Origin: BS150m-G50 sp964517435
GTDB lineage: Bacteria; CAIWAD01; BS150m-G50
Reading direction: 5' to 3'
Length of the DNA stretch: 64,000 nt
Assembly: GCA_964517435.1 (NCBI GenBank)
Contig: CAZFEC010000001.1
Location: 62,001 to 126,000, forward strand
Numbering within the stretch: the first letter of the stretch is position 1; every line of letters begins with the position of its first letter. The position numbers and the translations under genes are program-made. Below, piece after piece: positions 51,862 to 60,771 of the stretch. The notes under the pieces were generated by a model. That model saw only the letters and a list, made by a program, of their open reading frames with translations, searched no databases and was not told the origin of the DNA.

Positions 51862-54495
51862 ATGCAGCGGTATTCAGCAGAGGATTATCTTGAAAAGTTT
51901 CAGGAGCCGTTAGCCGCGGTCTTCCCGGATCATGTCCTGATCAGCAACTCCATGCTGGAATACCTGCAGCTCGAGCGGGATGAGTGCGAACGCCTGCTGC
52001 TGGGTGAGATCGCCAGCAGCGACCGACCCGGCATCCACCAGCTGGAATACATCAGCAGCGACCAACAGACAATACAACGGGCTTTGTTGCTCGAACGACT
52101 CGGCGAGGCTTTTATCTTCCTCTCGCATTCCGGCGAGAGCCCCTTCCGGACCGGCGATCTACAAACCCGTTTCCGCTCCATTCTCGATATCTCCCAACAG
52201 ATCGCAACTTCACTCAATCCGGAGGAGGTAATTCCACAGCTCGCGGTCAGAGCACAGCAACTGGTGCTGGCCGACAGTTGTACCGTCTTCCTGTTGACCG
52301 ATGACCGGCAAAGTCTGGTGCCGATATTCACCAACGACGCGACCAATGCGGAAGCGGTGATGTCCTTCCCGCTGCAGCTGGGTCAAGGTCTCACCGGCCA
52401 TGTAGCCCAGACCGGTGAACCGATGATCGTCGAGGATACCAGCCAGAGTGACCTGGTGGCACAAGTCCCAGGTACGGCGGACGAAGTCACCTCGCTCATC
52501 TCGATCCCGCTGCAGCACAAGGGCGAAGTGATGGGCGTCATGTCGCTGGACCGTATCGGCCGTGACCCCTTCCAGCATGAAGACCTGGAACTGCTGGCGA
52601 TTCTCGGCGCTCAGGCCGCCAGCATCGTCGTACATGCCAATCTCTACAACCAGCTGATGAAGTCGGAGCAGCTCTATCGCGGGCTGTTCGACAACGCCGT
52701 TCACGGCATCTTCCGGCTGGATCTGAAGGGACATTTCCTGCAGGCCAATCCGGCGTTCCTCTACATCATGGGTCATGAAGACCTGGATTCCTTCCGCCAG
52801 TGGTCTGAGGTGGCGCCCTGGGGCGACGCTGCGAACCGCAGCGAGTTCATCCACATGGTCTCTGCGCAGGGAGAGGTCACCGACTACAAGTGCACCGGCT
52901 TCGACGCGCTCGACAACTCGCTGCATCTGAAGTATACCGCCCGCTTCTTCCCGGCCAGCTCCTACATCGAGGGTTCGGTGGAGGATATCACCCGCGAGGT
53001 GCAGCTGGAGGATGAGAACCGCAACCGGATCCTCTTCCTGGAGCGGCTGATCTCGCAGAACCCGCTGCCGATGCTGGTCTTCAGTGACGCCAACACGCTG
53101 ATCCAGATCAACCCCGCGGTGGGCGAGCTGTTCGGTCCCGAACGCACCCGCAGCCTGGAGGATTTCCATCTCTGGCTGCAGACCCTGATGCCGAAGCTGC
53201 CCGAACTGCTGCAGCAACTGCAGGCGGGACAGGTTCTGACACGCCGGGAGATGACCGTCCAGCCAGGTCAGGAGGAGATCATCCTCTACCTGCAGGGCTT
53301 CCCCGTGCAGAACCAGAGCCAGGAAACGACACATCTGATTCTGTCGCTGGAAAATGTCAGCGTTGAGCACTCCCTGCGGCAGCAGCTGTATCACTCCCAG
53401 AAGATGGAGGGGCTGGGGACCCTCACCAGCGGCATCGTTCACGATTTCAACAACATTCTCAGCGCCATCCTGGGTTACGGTTCGTTGCTCAAATCGCAGG
53501 CCGCGTCCCCGGAAAAGGTGGAGCAATACGCGCGCACTATTGAAGCTGCTTCCCTGCGCGCTTCCCGGCTGGCCCGTACCCTGCTCGGTTTCGCCCGCAG
53601 TTCCAGTCTCGACTCCAGCGCCGGTCCGCTCAGCGACGCCATCCGCACCAGTATCCAGCTGGTGAGGCATATCACCAAGAAAGCGATCGATATCGACGTC
53701 GACATCGACAGCCTGCCGGACAGCTTCCGCGTGGACAGCGGCCGTATCGAACAGGTGATGCTGAACCTGTTGATCAATGCAGTCGACGCTACTCAGGACC
53801 GGCCGACTCCGCATATCTCCGTAGCCACCAGCACCTGCGGTGAGGAGTGTGTGCGGATCATCGTCAAGGACAACGGCAACGGCATTCATCCGCATGTGCT
53901 CGAACGGATCTTCGATCCCTTCTTCACCACCAAGCCGCGCGACAAGGGGACCGGTCTGGGTCTCTCCACCGTGCACAGTATCCTCAAGGGGCTGGGTGGT
54001 GATATCGAAGTGAGCAGCGCGCTCGGCGTCGGCACCGAATTCAGCATTACCCTGCCCCCGCGGTCGGATGCCGCCGTGGAGACGAGCGAGTCGGCGGAGG
54101 AAAGCGATCTGCCGCAGGGAGATGAGACGATCCTGCTGATTGACGATGAAGTCGTGGTGCTGGAGGTCCTGAGCAATATGCTGTTGCGGTTGGGCTACAC
54201 GGTGATGACGGCGGATTCGGCCCAGGCGGGGTATGATCTCTACCTGGAGCATCACGATCAGATCAGCCTGCTGATTCTCGATATGTTGATGCCGGATATG
54301 ACCGGAATCGAGCTGCTGGAGGTGCTGGACCAGAACGGTTCCCGGCCGCCGGTGATGATCTGCAGCGGCTACCACAACATCAGGCGGGAACAACTGCAGC
54401 AGTACGACATCCGCGGTTTGATCGACAAACCTTTCACCATCGCGCAGCTGGCCAAGGCGGTGCGGGATGCCCTGCAGGCCAAGGCAACCGTTTAG
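51862..54495 (+). CDS. Hybrid sensor histidine kinase (GAF-PAS-PAS-HisKA-HATPase-REC)
   Basis: The 877-residue cytosolic hybrid kinase has an N-terminal PAS-like segment (1-95), a GAF domain (about 120-265), a PAS domain (about 270-385) and a weaker PAS-like one (about 395-500). The HisKA helix carries the phospho-acceptor His527 in GIVHDFNNILSAILGYGSLL. The HATPase (about 610-740) has N/G boxes VMLNLLINAVDAT and TGLGLSTVHSI, and the receiver (about 755-872) has Asp807 in LILDMLMPDMTG. No membrane helices are seen. ATG 51862 is used; a TTG six bases earlier is possible. No adjacent DNA-binding regulator, so its partner is unknown. Confidence 0.92.
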   Translation: MQRYSAEDYLEKFQEPLAAVFPDHVLISNSMLEYLQLERDECERLLLGEIASSDRPGIHQLEYISSDQQTIQRALLLERLGEAFIFLSHSGESPFRTGDLQTRFRSILDISQQIATSLNPEEVIPQLAVRAQQLVLADSCTVFLLTDDRQSLVPIFTNDATNAEAVMSFPLQLGQGLTGHVAQTGEPMIVEDTSQSDLVAQVPGTADEVTSLISIPLQHKGEVMGVMSLDRIGRDPFQHEDLELLAILGAQAASIVVHANLYNQLMKSEQLYRGLFDNAVHGIFRLDLKGHFLQANPAFLYIMGHEDLDSFRQWSEVAPWGDAANRSEFIHMVSAQGEVTDYKCTGFDALDNSLHLKYTARFFPASSYIEGSVEDITREVQLEDENRNRILFLERLISQNPLPMLVFSDANTLIQINPAVGELFGPERTRSLEDFHLWLQTLMPKLPELLQQLQAGQVLTRREMTVQPGQEEIILYLQGFPVQNQSQETTHLILSLENVSVEHSLRQQLYHSQKMEGLGTLTSGIVHDFNNILSAILGYGSLLKSQAASPEKVEQYARTIEAASLRASRLARTLLGFARSSSLDSSAGPLSDAIRTSIQLVRHITKKAIDIDVDIDSLPDSFRVDSGRIEQVMLNLLINAVDATQDRPTPHISVATSTCGEECVRIIVKDNGNGIHPHVLERIFDPFFTTKPRDKGTGLGLSTVHSILKGLGGDIEVSSALGVGTEFSITLPPRSDAAVETSESAEESDLPQGDETILLIDDEVVVLEVLSNMLLRLGYTVMTADSAQAGYDLYLEHHDQISLLILDMLMPDMTGIELLEVLDQNGSRPPVMICSGYHNIRREQLQQYDIRGLIDKPFTIAQLAKAVRDALQAKATV

Positions 54496-55181
54496 CTGCT
54501 CCCCTCTTCCAAAGCCTTCACCCATCTCACGATAGTATCCACCTGATCCGGAATCGTCAGGCCGGTGGTATCCAGATCCACGGCATCGTCCGCCCGCTGG
54601 AGCGGCCCCACCACCCGACCGCTGTCGGCGGCATCACGGGCTGCGAGGGTACGGCGGATTTCGTCCAGGTCGGCCGGCCAGCCCCGCTCCGCCAGCTCCA
54701 ACGCCCGCCGGCGCGCCCGTTCCTCGAGTGAAGCCACCAGGAAGACCTTCAGGTCCGCGTCCGGAAACACCACCGTACCGATATCCCTGCCGTCCAGTAC
54801 AACATCCCGGCCGGTGGCCAGCTCCCGCTGCTGCTCAACCAGGAACTCTCGGATGCGGGGTACGGCGGTCACCCGGCCCAGCCAGTCGGTGACCGCGGGG
54901 GAACGGATAGCGGTGGTGACATTACTATCGTTGACGAAATGACGCTGATCAGCTTCGGCTCCGGTGGGACCCGGTTCCGAGGTGAAGCGGTAGTGGAAAT
55001 CAGTCAGCAGCTGGTCGATATCACCCGCTTGCTCCGGATCCAGCTCCCGCTCCCGCATGAACCAGGCGACGGCGCGATACATGGCGCCGGTGTCGAGATA
55101 GCCGAATTCGAGCCGGGCGGCGACCAGCCGGGCGGTGGTCGACTTGCCCGAGGCGGCCGGACCGTCGATCGCGATAATCAT
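54492..55181 (-). CDS. cmk: Cytidylate kinase
   Basis: Cmk phosphorylates CMP and dCMP. The 229-residue protein has the P-loop IAIDGPAASGKSTTARLVA, the family block YLDTGAMYRAVAW, GRDIGTVVFPDADLKVFL, and RRALELAERG. Its stop overlaps that of the converging histidine kinase gene by 4 bp (TTAG read both ways). It is the last gene of the 63211-to-54492 run, close to rluB and scpAB as in many bacterial chromosomes. Confidence 0.96.
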   Translation of the reverse strand: MIIAIDGPAASGKSTTARLVAARLEFGYLDTGAMYRAVAWFMRERELDPEQAGDIDQLLTDFHYRFTSEPGPTGAEADQRHFVNDSNVTTAIRSPAVTDWLGRVTAVPRIREFLVEQQRELATGRDVVLDGRDIGTVVFPDADLKVFLVASLEERARRRALELAERGWPADLDEIRRTLAARDAADSGRVVGPLQRADDAVDLDTTGLTIPDQVDTIVRWVKALEEGSS

Positions 55182-55247
55182 TCGTTTCCCTTCCGCTGGG
55201 GTTCGACCGAGGTGATAACCCGCTCCCTCGGCACCGCCACAGCGAAG

Positions 55248-56576
55248 TCAGGACTGCTGCAGGTGAACGTCGAGCGCGGCCAGTCGAGCATCCAGTTCCG
55301 GCAGCTGTTCCCGTTTGATGAGCGAGACGCAGATGCGAATCCCTTCCCGGTCGGTACCGGTGGTACTGAGCGGAATACCGGCCAGACCGAAACGCAGCAT
55401 CTGGAAAAGCAGCTCGCTGCCGGTCATTCCCGGTCGGCCGATCGTGAAGTAAAAGCCATCCGCGATCGGTTCGCCCATATCCTCCGCGTAAACCAGGCGG
55501 AAACCGTGGGCGAGGAACAGCTTCTTCATGGCCGCTGCGATCTCACCGTAATACCTGACCCGTTGCAGGAAGGGATAGCTGCCGTCGACGGCGGCTTCGA
55601 AAAGCGCCGCCAGCGCGTATTGGGGCGTCTGCGGCACTCCGGCCGTCGTGGGATACATACCGCCGTGCACGAAGGCGTGGCCCAGCACCTCCGTACCGTG
55701 GAAGTGCTGCAGATAAGGATAGCGGCGTTCCATCAGTTCCGGTGAGATGACGGTAACCGCTACCCGCTGGCCGGCATAGCTGAAGATCTTCGAGCTGGAG
55801 AGAATTATGAAGTAGTTATCGGTATAGTTGGCGACCGTCGGGACGAACGGCGGCGCGCCGGGAATGCTGTAGTCCTGCCGGAAGTCCATCCCGAAGTAGG
55901 CGGAATCCTCGATGCCGATCACATCGTAAGCCGTCAGTAGCTGCCCGATCCCCTCCAGCTCCTGTTCCTTAAGGCAGACCCAGGAGGGATTGTTGGGATT
56001 GGACCAGAGCAGACCGCCCACCTTGCCGGTGGCGAAGGACTGTTCGAGCCGGTTCATCAGGGTCATGCCCCGGTAATCGTAGACGTCGATCGATTCCGCC
56101 TCGAGTCCCAGAAACCGGGTCTGCAGTTTGTTGACCGGAAAACCGGGATCGAGGTAGAGAATCCGGTTCGCCTCCGGTTTGCGCCGGCCGGCGATCGACT
56201 GGCAGATGAAACCGCCGTGCATGGCGCCCACGGTTGGAATGCAATTGGCGGGGGCGACGTCGATGTGGATGAACTGTTTAACGAAAGCGACGGTGGCCTC
56301 TTTCAGGCGCGGGACGCCGTCGAAAGGCGGATAGGTGGAGGGTATCCCCTCCTCCTGCAGTATTTCGATTTCCGCATCCGGACCGATCCGCGTCGTCGGC
56401 AGACCGGGTATCCCGAATTCGAAACGGAGATACTCCACGCCGAAATGCTCGGAGAGTTCACTCACCAGACGGGTCAATTCGCGAATACTCACCTTCCGCA
56501 GATCGATCTCCCGTGCCTTGACCAAGTCGTCCAGGAATGCCGTCGACAGCGGGAAAGTGCTTTTTGGCTTAACCAT
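55248..56576 (-). CDS. PLP-dependent class I/II aminotransferase
   Basis: The 442-residue fold-type I aminotransferase has the PLP lysine in SSSKIFSYAGQRVA. NPNNPSWV is the conserved aspartate/asparagine contact region, and the C-terminal Arg segment REGIRICVSLIKRE binds substrate carboxylate. I choose the ATG at 56574-56576 (MVKPKSTFPLS); an upstream frame exists but overlaps rluB. It lies 10 bp after rluB and 66 bp before cmk. Amino acid specificity cannot be inferred. Confidence 0.85.
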   Translation of the reverse strand: MVKPKSTFPLSTAFLDDLVKAREIDLRKVSIRELTRLVSELSEHFGVEYLRFEFGIPGLPTTRIGPDAEIEILQEEGIPSTYPPFDGVPRLKEATVAFVKQFIHIDVAPANCIPTVGAMHGGFICQSIAGRRKPEANRILYLDPGFPVNKLQTRFLGLEAESIDVYDYRGMTLMNRLEQSFATGKVGGLLWSNPNNPSWVCLKEQELEGIGQLLTAYDVIGIEDSAYFGMDFRQDYSIPGAPPFVPTVANYTDNYFIILSSSKIFSYAGQRVAVTVISPELMERRYPYLQHFHGTEVLGHAFVHGGMYPTTAGVPQTPQYALAALFEAAVDGSYPFLQRVRYYGEIAAAMKKLFLAHGFRLVYAEDMGEPIADGFYFTIGRPGMTGSELLFQMLRFGLAGIPLSTTGTDREGIRICVSLIKREQLPELDARLAALDVHLQQS

Positions 56577-56586
56577 TATCAGCTCA

Positions 56587-57342
56587 CTATTTTGCAGGCT
56601 TTTGCCGAACCGCGCTCTTTCGCGGTCCAGGCTCAAGTTTGACTCTGCGCTTGAGTTGCTCAACTTCCCGCCGTGTCAACAGACGCCACTGCCCCGGTTG
56701 CAGCGTTCCCGCCGTCAGTCCACCGAACTCGACCCGGACCAGGCGGCGGACATGACAGCCGACGTGCTCCACCAGTCGGCGGATCAGGCGGTTGCGGCCC
56801 TCCTTGACTGTGAAGCGATAGAGAGCCTTGGCTCCCTGCCTGCGCAGAAACTCGATGCGGCAGGGTTGCGTAACGCCGTCCTTCAACTCCACTCCCCGTT
56901 CCAGCTGCGCCACCTGTGCCGGAGTCAGCTCGCGATGAACGGCGACCTCATAGACCTTACGCATGCCGTAGCGGGGATGCGTCAACCGCTGGGCCAGCTC
57001 ACCGTCGTTGGTCAACAGCAGGATGCCGGCGGTCTTGTAATCCAGGCGCCCTACCGGGAAAATCCGCTCCGGCAGATCGATCAGATCCCGCACCCGGAGT
57101 CGACCCTCCTCATCGCTGAGCGTGGTGATCGTTTCCGACGGTTTGTTCAGCAACACATACAGGTACGGAGTCGCCTGCAGCAGACGGCGTCCCAGCTTGA
57201 CCCGATCGTGCTCGGGATCGATCACGCGACCCGGTTCGAGCACTGCTTTATCGTTGACACTCACCCGGCCAGCCTTGATCAGTTCATCCGCGCCTCGGCG
57301 CGAAGCGACTCCAGCCAGCGCGAGAAATCTATTCAGACGCAG
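56587..57342 (-). CDS. rluB: 23S rRNA pseudouridine synthase RluB, apparently with a CTG start
   Basis: RluB makes pseudouridine in 23S rRNA (U2605-type). The 251-residue protein begins with a complete S4 domain (RLNRFLALAGVASRRGADEL, then VSVND), followed by catalytic PVGRLDYKTAGILLLTNDGELA (Asp) and EGRNRLIRRLVEHVGC. The only start that preserves the family N-terminus MRLNKFLA is CTG 57340-57342, preceded by an excellent AGGAGGAGG 9 nt upstream; the nearest standard codon, GTG 57264, would delete most of the S4 domain, and a TGA closes the frame a short way upstream. It overlaps the scpB stop by 14 bp. A sequencing error is the main alternative. Confidence 0.88.
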   Translation of the reverse strand: MRLNRFLALAGVASRRGADELIKAGRVSVNDKAVLEPGRVIDPEHDRVKLGRRLLQATPYLYVLLNKPSETITTLSDEEGRLRVRDLIDLPERIFPVGRLDYKTAGILLLTNDGELAQRLTHPRYGMRKVYEVAVHRELTPAQVAQLERGVELKDGVTQPCRIEFLRRQGAKALYRFTVKEGRNRLIRRLVEHVGCHVRRLVRVEFGGLTAGTLQPGQWRLLTRREVEQLKRRVKLEPGPRKSAVRQKPAK

Positions 57343-57937
57343 TTTCTGGTTCCTCCTCCTCGTCCGGCAGCAAACCTTCGATCTCCTTCAACTGTGGCAG
57401 ATCCGCCACGGTGTTAATGCCGAAGTAGGTGAGAAAATGATCGGTGGTGGCGTAAAGCAGGGGGCGACCGGGAAGCTTCGCGCGACCGGTGATCTTGACC
57501 AGGTTGCGGCTGAGCAGCGTCCGCAGGCTGCCGTCCACCGTGACGCCGCGCAGCGATTCGATCTCCGCCTTGGTTACCGGCTGCTTGTAGCCGATCACCG
57601 CCAGGGTTTCCAGCGCGGGGTAGGACAGCTTCTGACGAATCCGCGTCTTCAGGAGGCGTCGCAGGTAGGGAGAATAGGCCGACCGGGTGCGGAACCGGTA
57701 ACCGCCCGCCACCTGGACGATCTCGAAGGCATGCCCCGCTTCCTGGTACTGGCGGTTGAGCTGTTGCACCAGCTCGTCGATCCGTTCCTCCGACAGGCTG
57801 CCCGCCAGAACTTCGGCAATGCGTTCGGCGCTGATGGGCACATCGGAACCGAAGATCACCGCTTCCAGCACATCGCGGTAATCCTCGAACAGGTGCCATT
57901 CGAACAGAGCGCCGTCGCTGCTTTCCGGCCCGCTCAT
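57329..57937 (-). CDS. scpB: Segregation and condensation protein B
   Basis: ScpB is the winged-helix kleisin partner of ScpA and Smc. The 202-residue protein shows AVIFGSDVPISAERIAEVL at the N-terminus, the core LETLAVIGYKQPVTKAEIE and LLYATTDHFLTYFGI, and an acidic tail DEEEEPETASE. It overlaps scpA by 4 bp (ATGA) and rluB by 14 bp. Order trpS-scpA-scpB-rluB-cmk is a recurrent bacterial arrangement. Confidence 0.96.
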   Translation of the reverse strand: MSGPESSDGALFEWHLFEDYRDVLEAVIFGSDVPISAERIAEVLAGSLSEERIDELVQQLNRQYQEAGHAFEIVQVAGGYRFRTRSAYSPYLRRLLKTRIRQKLSYPALETLAVIGYKQPVTKAEIESLRGVTVDGSLRTLLSRNLVKITGRAKLPGRPLLYATTDHFLTYFGINTVADLPQLKEIEGLLPDEEEEPETASE

Positions 57938-58692
57938 GATACCTCGCTTTGGTAGTACATCCTGAACCAGTGGTTGAAATGATCGGGGCGAAACACCCAG
58001 ATGCGTCCGCTGTCCGCGCCCTGGCGGGCGATGATGCGCTTCGACTTCATCAGCTCCAGTATCGCCAGAAAAGTGATCACAAGGTAGATCCGGCTCGATT
58101 GTTCGGCCAGGAGTTCCTCCCAGGAGAGCACCGGTTGATGGGCAAGGCGGTTGCTGATCAGCTCCATCTGCTCTTCAACCGTGAACTCGATCGGGTCCAG
58201 CCGGTGCCAGGCGTGCATCTCCTCTTTCTTCAGCACGCGATTGAAGGCTTTGGCGATGTCGACCAGGTTGACTTCCTGCAACGTCAGATCCTGGATTTCC
58301 GGATCGATACCGGCGAAATCGTCCAGGCGCCGGTAGAAGTGATTTCGTTGATCCCGCTCTATCCGCTCCAGGGAGGAGGCTACCTCCTTGTACTGCTGGT
58401 ACTCCAGCAGCCGGTCCACCAGCTCGCGGCGCGGGTCCTCGATCTCTTCGCCGTCGAGTGGAGTCTGCGGCAGCAGCATGCGGGCCTTGATCTGGATGAG
58501 GGTCGCCGCCATCAGGATGAATTCGCCGGCGACCTCCAGATCGAGCTGCTGCATCGCGTCCAGCGCCTCCAGATACTGGCGGGTAATGTCCGCGATGGGG
58601 ATGTCGGTAATCTCGACTTCGCTGCGGCGGATCAGAAAGAGAAGCAGGTCGAGGGGCCCTTCGAAGTCCTGTACCTTAACCTGAATCGACAC
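57934..58692 (-). CDS. scpA: Segregation and condensation protein A
   Basis: ScpA is the kleisin subunit bridging Smc heads. The 252-residue protein has the N-terminal signature FEGPLDLLLFLIRRSEVEITDIPIADIT, the central LEVAGEFILMAATLIQIKARMLLP, and a C-terminal winged helix (VITFLAILELMKSKRIIARQ). It abuts the trpS stop directly and overlaps scpB by 4 bp. Smc itself is not in the window. Confidence 0.96.
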   Translation of the reverse strand: MSIQVKVQDFEGPLDLLLFLIRRSEVEITDIPIADITRQYLEALDAMQQLDLEVAGEFILMAATLIQIKARMLLPQTPLDGEEIEDPRRELVDRLLEYQQYKEVASSLERIERDQRNHFYRRLDDFAGIDPEIQDLTLQEVNLVDIAKAFNRVLKKEEMHAWHRLDPIEFTVEEQMELISNRLAHQPVLSWEELLAEQSSRIYLVITFLAILELMKSKRIIARQGADSGRIWVFRPDHFNHWFRMYYQSEVS

Positions 58693-59670
58693 TCAGCGTA
58701 TCCCGATAGTTGACCGTACTTCAGTCATTGTTTCACGTGCCAGCGCGCCTGCCCGCGTCGTGCCGCGCTCCAGGATATCCCGCACCGTATCCGGATGCTG
58801 CTGCAGATCCTGGATCCGTTCTCGCAGCGGCGCCAGGGCGGTGTTCATATGCTCGCCCAGGATCCGCTTACACTCGCCGCAACCGATGCCGGCGGTGCGG
58901 CAACCGGTGGCGATTTCCTCACGCTGCTGCTCCGAAGTGTAGTGGCCGTGCAGGGCAAAGATGTTGCAGTCGTTCGGTTCGCCCGGATCAGTCAGGCGCA
59001 CCCGGCGCGTATCGGTCACGGCCGTGCGCAGTTTCCGGGCGATCTCCTCTTCCGTGTCCAGGAGCGCGATGTGGTTGTTCAGCGACTTGGACATCTTGTT
59101 TTTGCCGTCCAGCCCCATGATGCGGCGGGCCTGCGTGATCAGCGTGCGCGGTTCCGGAAAGACCGGCGCGAAGCGGTGATTGAATTTCTGGGCGATCTCG
59201 CGCGCCAGTTCGATATGCTGCGCCTGATCCTCTCCGACCGGCACATCCGTTGCCTTGTAGATGAGGATGTCGGCGGCCTGCAGGACCGGATAGGTAAACA
59301 AACCGGCGTTGATATTCTTGGCGTTGCGGCGTGATTTATCCTTGTACTGCGTCATCCGCTCCAGTTGCCCCATCGGGGTAACCGTGTTCAGAACCCAGGC
59401 CAGCTCGGTGTGCTCCGGCACGCTGGATTGAAAGAATATCTCCGAACGTTCGAGATCCACCCCGGCGGCAATGAACTGCAGGGCGGCTTCAAAACTGCGC
59501 TCATGCAGCTTATCGACGTCGTACGCAGCCGTGATGGCGTGGTAGTCGACGACGCAATAATAGCATTCGTACTGCCGGGAGAGTTCCACCCACTGCTGAA
59601 GCGCGCCCAGGTAGTTGCCGATGTGGATGTCACCGGAAGGTTGCAGCCCGCTCAGAATTCGCTTGCTCAT
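58693..59670 (-). CDS. trpS: Tryptophanyl-tRNA synthetase
   Basis: This is a class I synthetase of 325 residues. The N-terminal site reads GLQPSGDIHIGNYLGAL (HIGH-type HIGN) and the signature loop KMSKSLNNHIAL is intact; TDTRRVRLTDPGEP and CRTAGIGCGECKR follow as in bacterial TrpRS. It is 114 bp downstream of the heptosyltransferase gene and touches scpA. Confidence 0.97.
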   Translation of the reverse strand: MSKRILSGLQPSGDIHIGNYLGALQQWVELSRQYECYYCVVDYHAITAAYDVDKLHERSFEAALQFIAAGVDLERSEIFFQSSVPEHTELAWVLNTVTPMGQLERMTQYKDKSRRNAKNINAGLFTYPVLQAADILIYKATDVPVGEDQAQHIELAREIAQKFNHRFAPVFPEPRTLITQARRIMGLDGKNKMSKSLNNHIALLDTEEEIARKLRTAVTDTRRVRLTDPGEPNDCNIFALHGHYTSEQQREEIATGCRTAGIGCGECKRILGEHMNTALAPLRERIQDLQQHPDTVRDILERGTTRAGALARETMTEVRSTIGIR

Positions 59671-59784
59671 CGTCTACTCCATCGGTGGCAGCAGCCGGCT
59701 GCCGGCCATTTCGCTTGTGATACATGTTCGAGGTCTGCTGGAGGCTATAGCCGGTTTTCAAGTTAGGCAGCCGGCGGGGGGAAG

Positions 59785-60771
59785 TCAAGCAGACAGGATA
59801 GCGGCATCCCGCAACGCGGCCAGGACCTCTTCCGCGCTGATCGCATCGATGCAGGCGAAGTCCTCCCGGGGACAGCGGTCGACGCCATGTCCGGCGCAGG
59901 GTTTGCAGTCGAGTGAATGTGATACAACCCGATCCCGGTCACGCTGCGGCCCGAAACCGAAGGCGGGGACGGTGGAGCCAAAGAGCGCCACCACCGGTGT
60001 GCCCACCGCCTGGCCCAGATGCAGCGCGGCTGAATCATTGCAGACCAGGCCGGTCCCGTCGGCGATCACCGCGGCCGATTCCAGCAGGGAAGTGACGCCG
60101 GTCAGGTCATGCCAGGCGGCCGGCGACGGTGCGTCCAGGTCGCGGCTGTCGCCCGCGGCGCCGATCAGCACCAAGGCTAAATCGGGATCGCGCCCGTGGA
60201 TCAGATCAGCCAGCTGCTGGAAACCGTGCCAGCGCTTGCTCCGCCAGACCGAACCGGGCGCCAGGACCAGATATTGCGGCGGTAGTTGAAAACGTGATAC
60301 ATCAATGCCGGCCAGGTCCAGCTCCGGCAGAACGGGGGTGTCGGGAGGTGTTTCCAGCAGGCTCCACATCCGGCGGGTTTCATGAAGCTCCTCCGGATAG
60401 GCGAGTCGGTGCTGGAACCAGCGGCTGAACGGCGCCACATTAAAACCGCTGACTGTGTCCGCGCCGCTGAGCAGTCCCAGGAGCGAAGTGCGCAGATAAC
60501 GATGAGGCAACAGTACACGGCGGGGGCGCCAGCGGCGAACCTGCCGCAGCACCCGCCAGAATCCGGCCGGCCCGGCGTCGGCACCCCGTTTATCATAGGC
60601 GAGCAGACCATCCAGCCGCCGGTCCTTTTCGAACAGCTTCGCACTGACCGGTGTCGTGACCAGGTAGAGCGGCTCGCCGGGGAACTTCTCGCGTAGACGG
60701 GAGAGCAGCGGCGTCAGCAGGATGAGATCACCGATGAAAGCGGTATGGATGACCAGCGTGCCCCGTCTCAC
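59785..60771 (-). CDS. GT9 glycosyltransferase (ADP-heptose:LPS heptosyltransferase-like)
   Basis: The 328-residue protein has the family start VIHTAFIGDLILLTPLLS, then APGSVWRSKRWHGFQQLADLI, and the nucleotide-sugar site LVCNDSAALHLGQAVGTPVVALFGST. It probably adds heptose to the LPS core inner region. I choose GTG 60769-60771, giving MRRGTLVIHTAF as in relatives and a GTGA overlap with the acyltransferase stop; a GTG at 60820-60822 would add 17 residues. It shares a run with an LpxL-like acyltransferase, so a shared LPS role fits. Confidence 0.9.
   Translation of the reverse strand: MRRGTLVIHTAFIGDLILLTPLLSRLREKFPGEPLYLVTTPVSAKLFEKDRRLDGLLAYDKRGADAGPAGFWRVLRQVRRWRPRRVLLPHRYLRTSLLGLLSGADTVSGFNVAPFSRWFQHRLAYPEELHETRRMWSLLETPPDTPVLPELDLAGIDVSRFQLPPQYLVLAPGSVWRSKRWHGFQQLADLIHGRDPDLALVLIGAAGDSRDLDAPSPAAWHDLTGVTSLLESAAVIADGTGLVCNDSAALHLGQAVGTPVVALFGSTVPAFGFGPQRDRDRVVSHSLDCKPCAGHGVDRCPREDFACIDAISAEEVLAALRDAAILSA

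Noticed and set aside
52210..54525. A 771-residue minus-strand frame under the histidine kinase
   Set aside because: It is the reverse strand of a well-defined hybrid kinase, and its His/Gln/Arg-rich sequence fits no known family.
59691..59702. 12-bp palindrome GCAGCCGGCTGC between trpS and the heptosyltransferase gene
   Set aside because: Short GC-rich palindromes are common here, there is no T run, and no distinct function can be supported.
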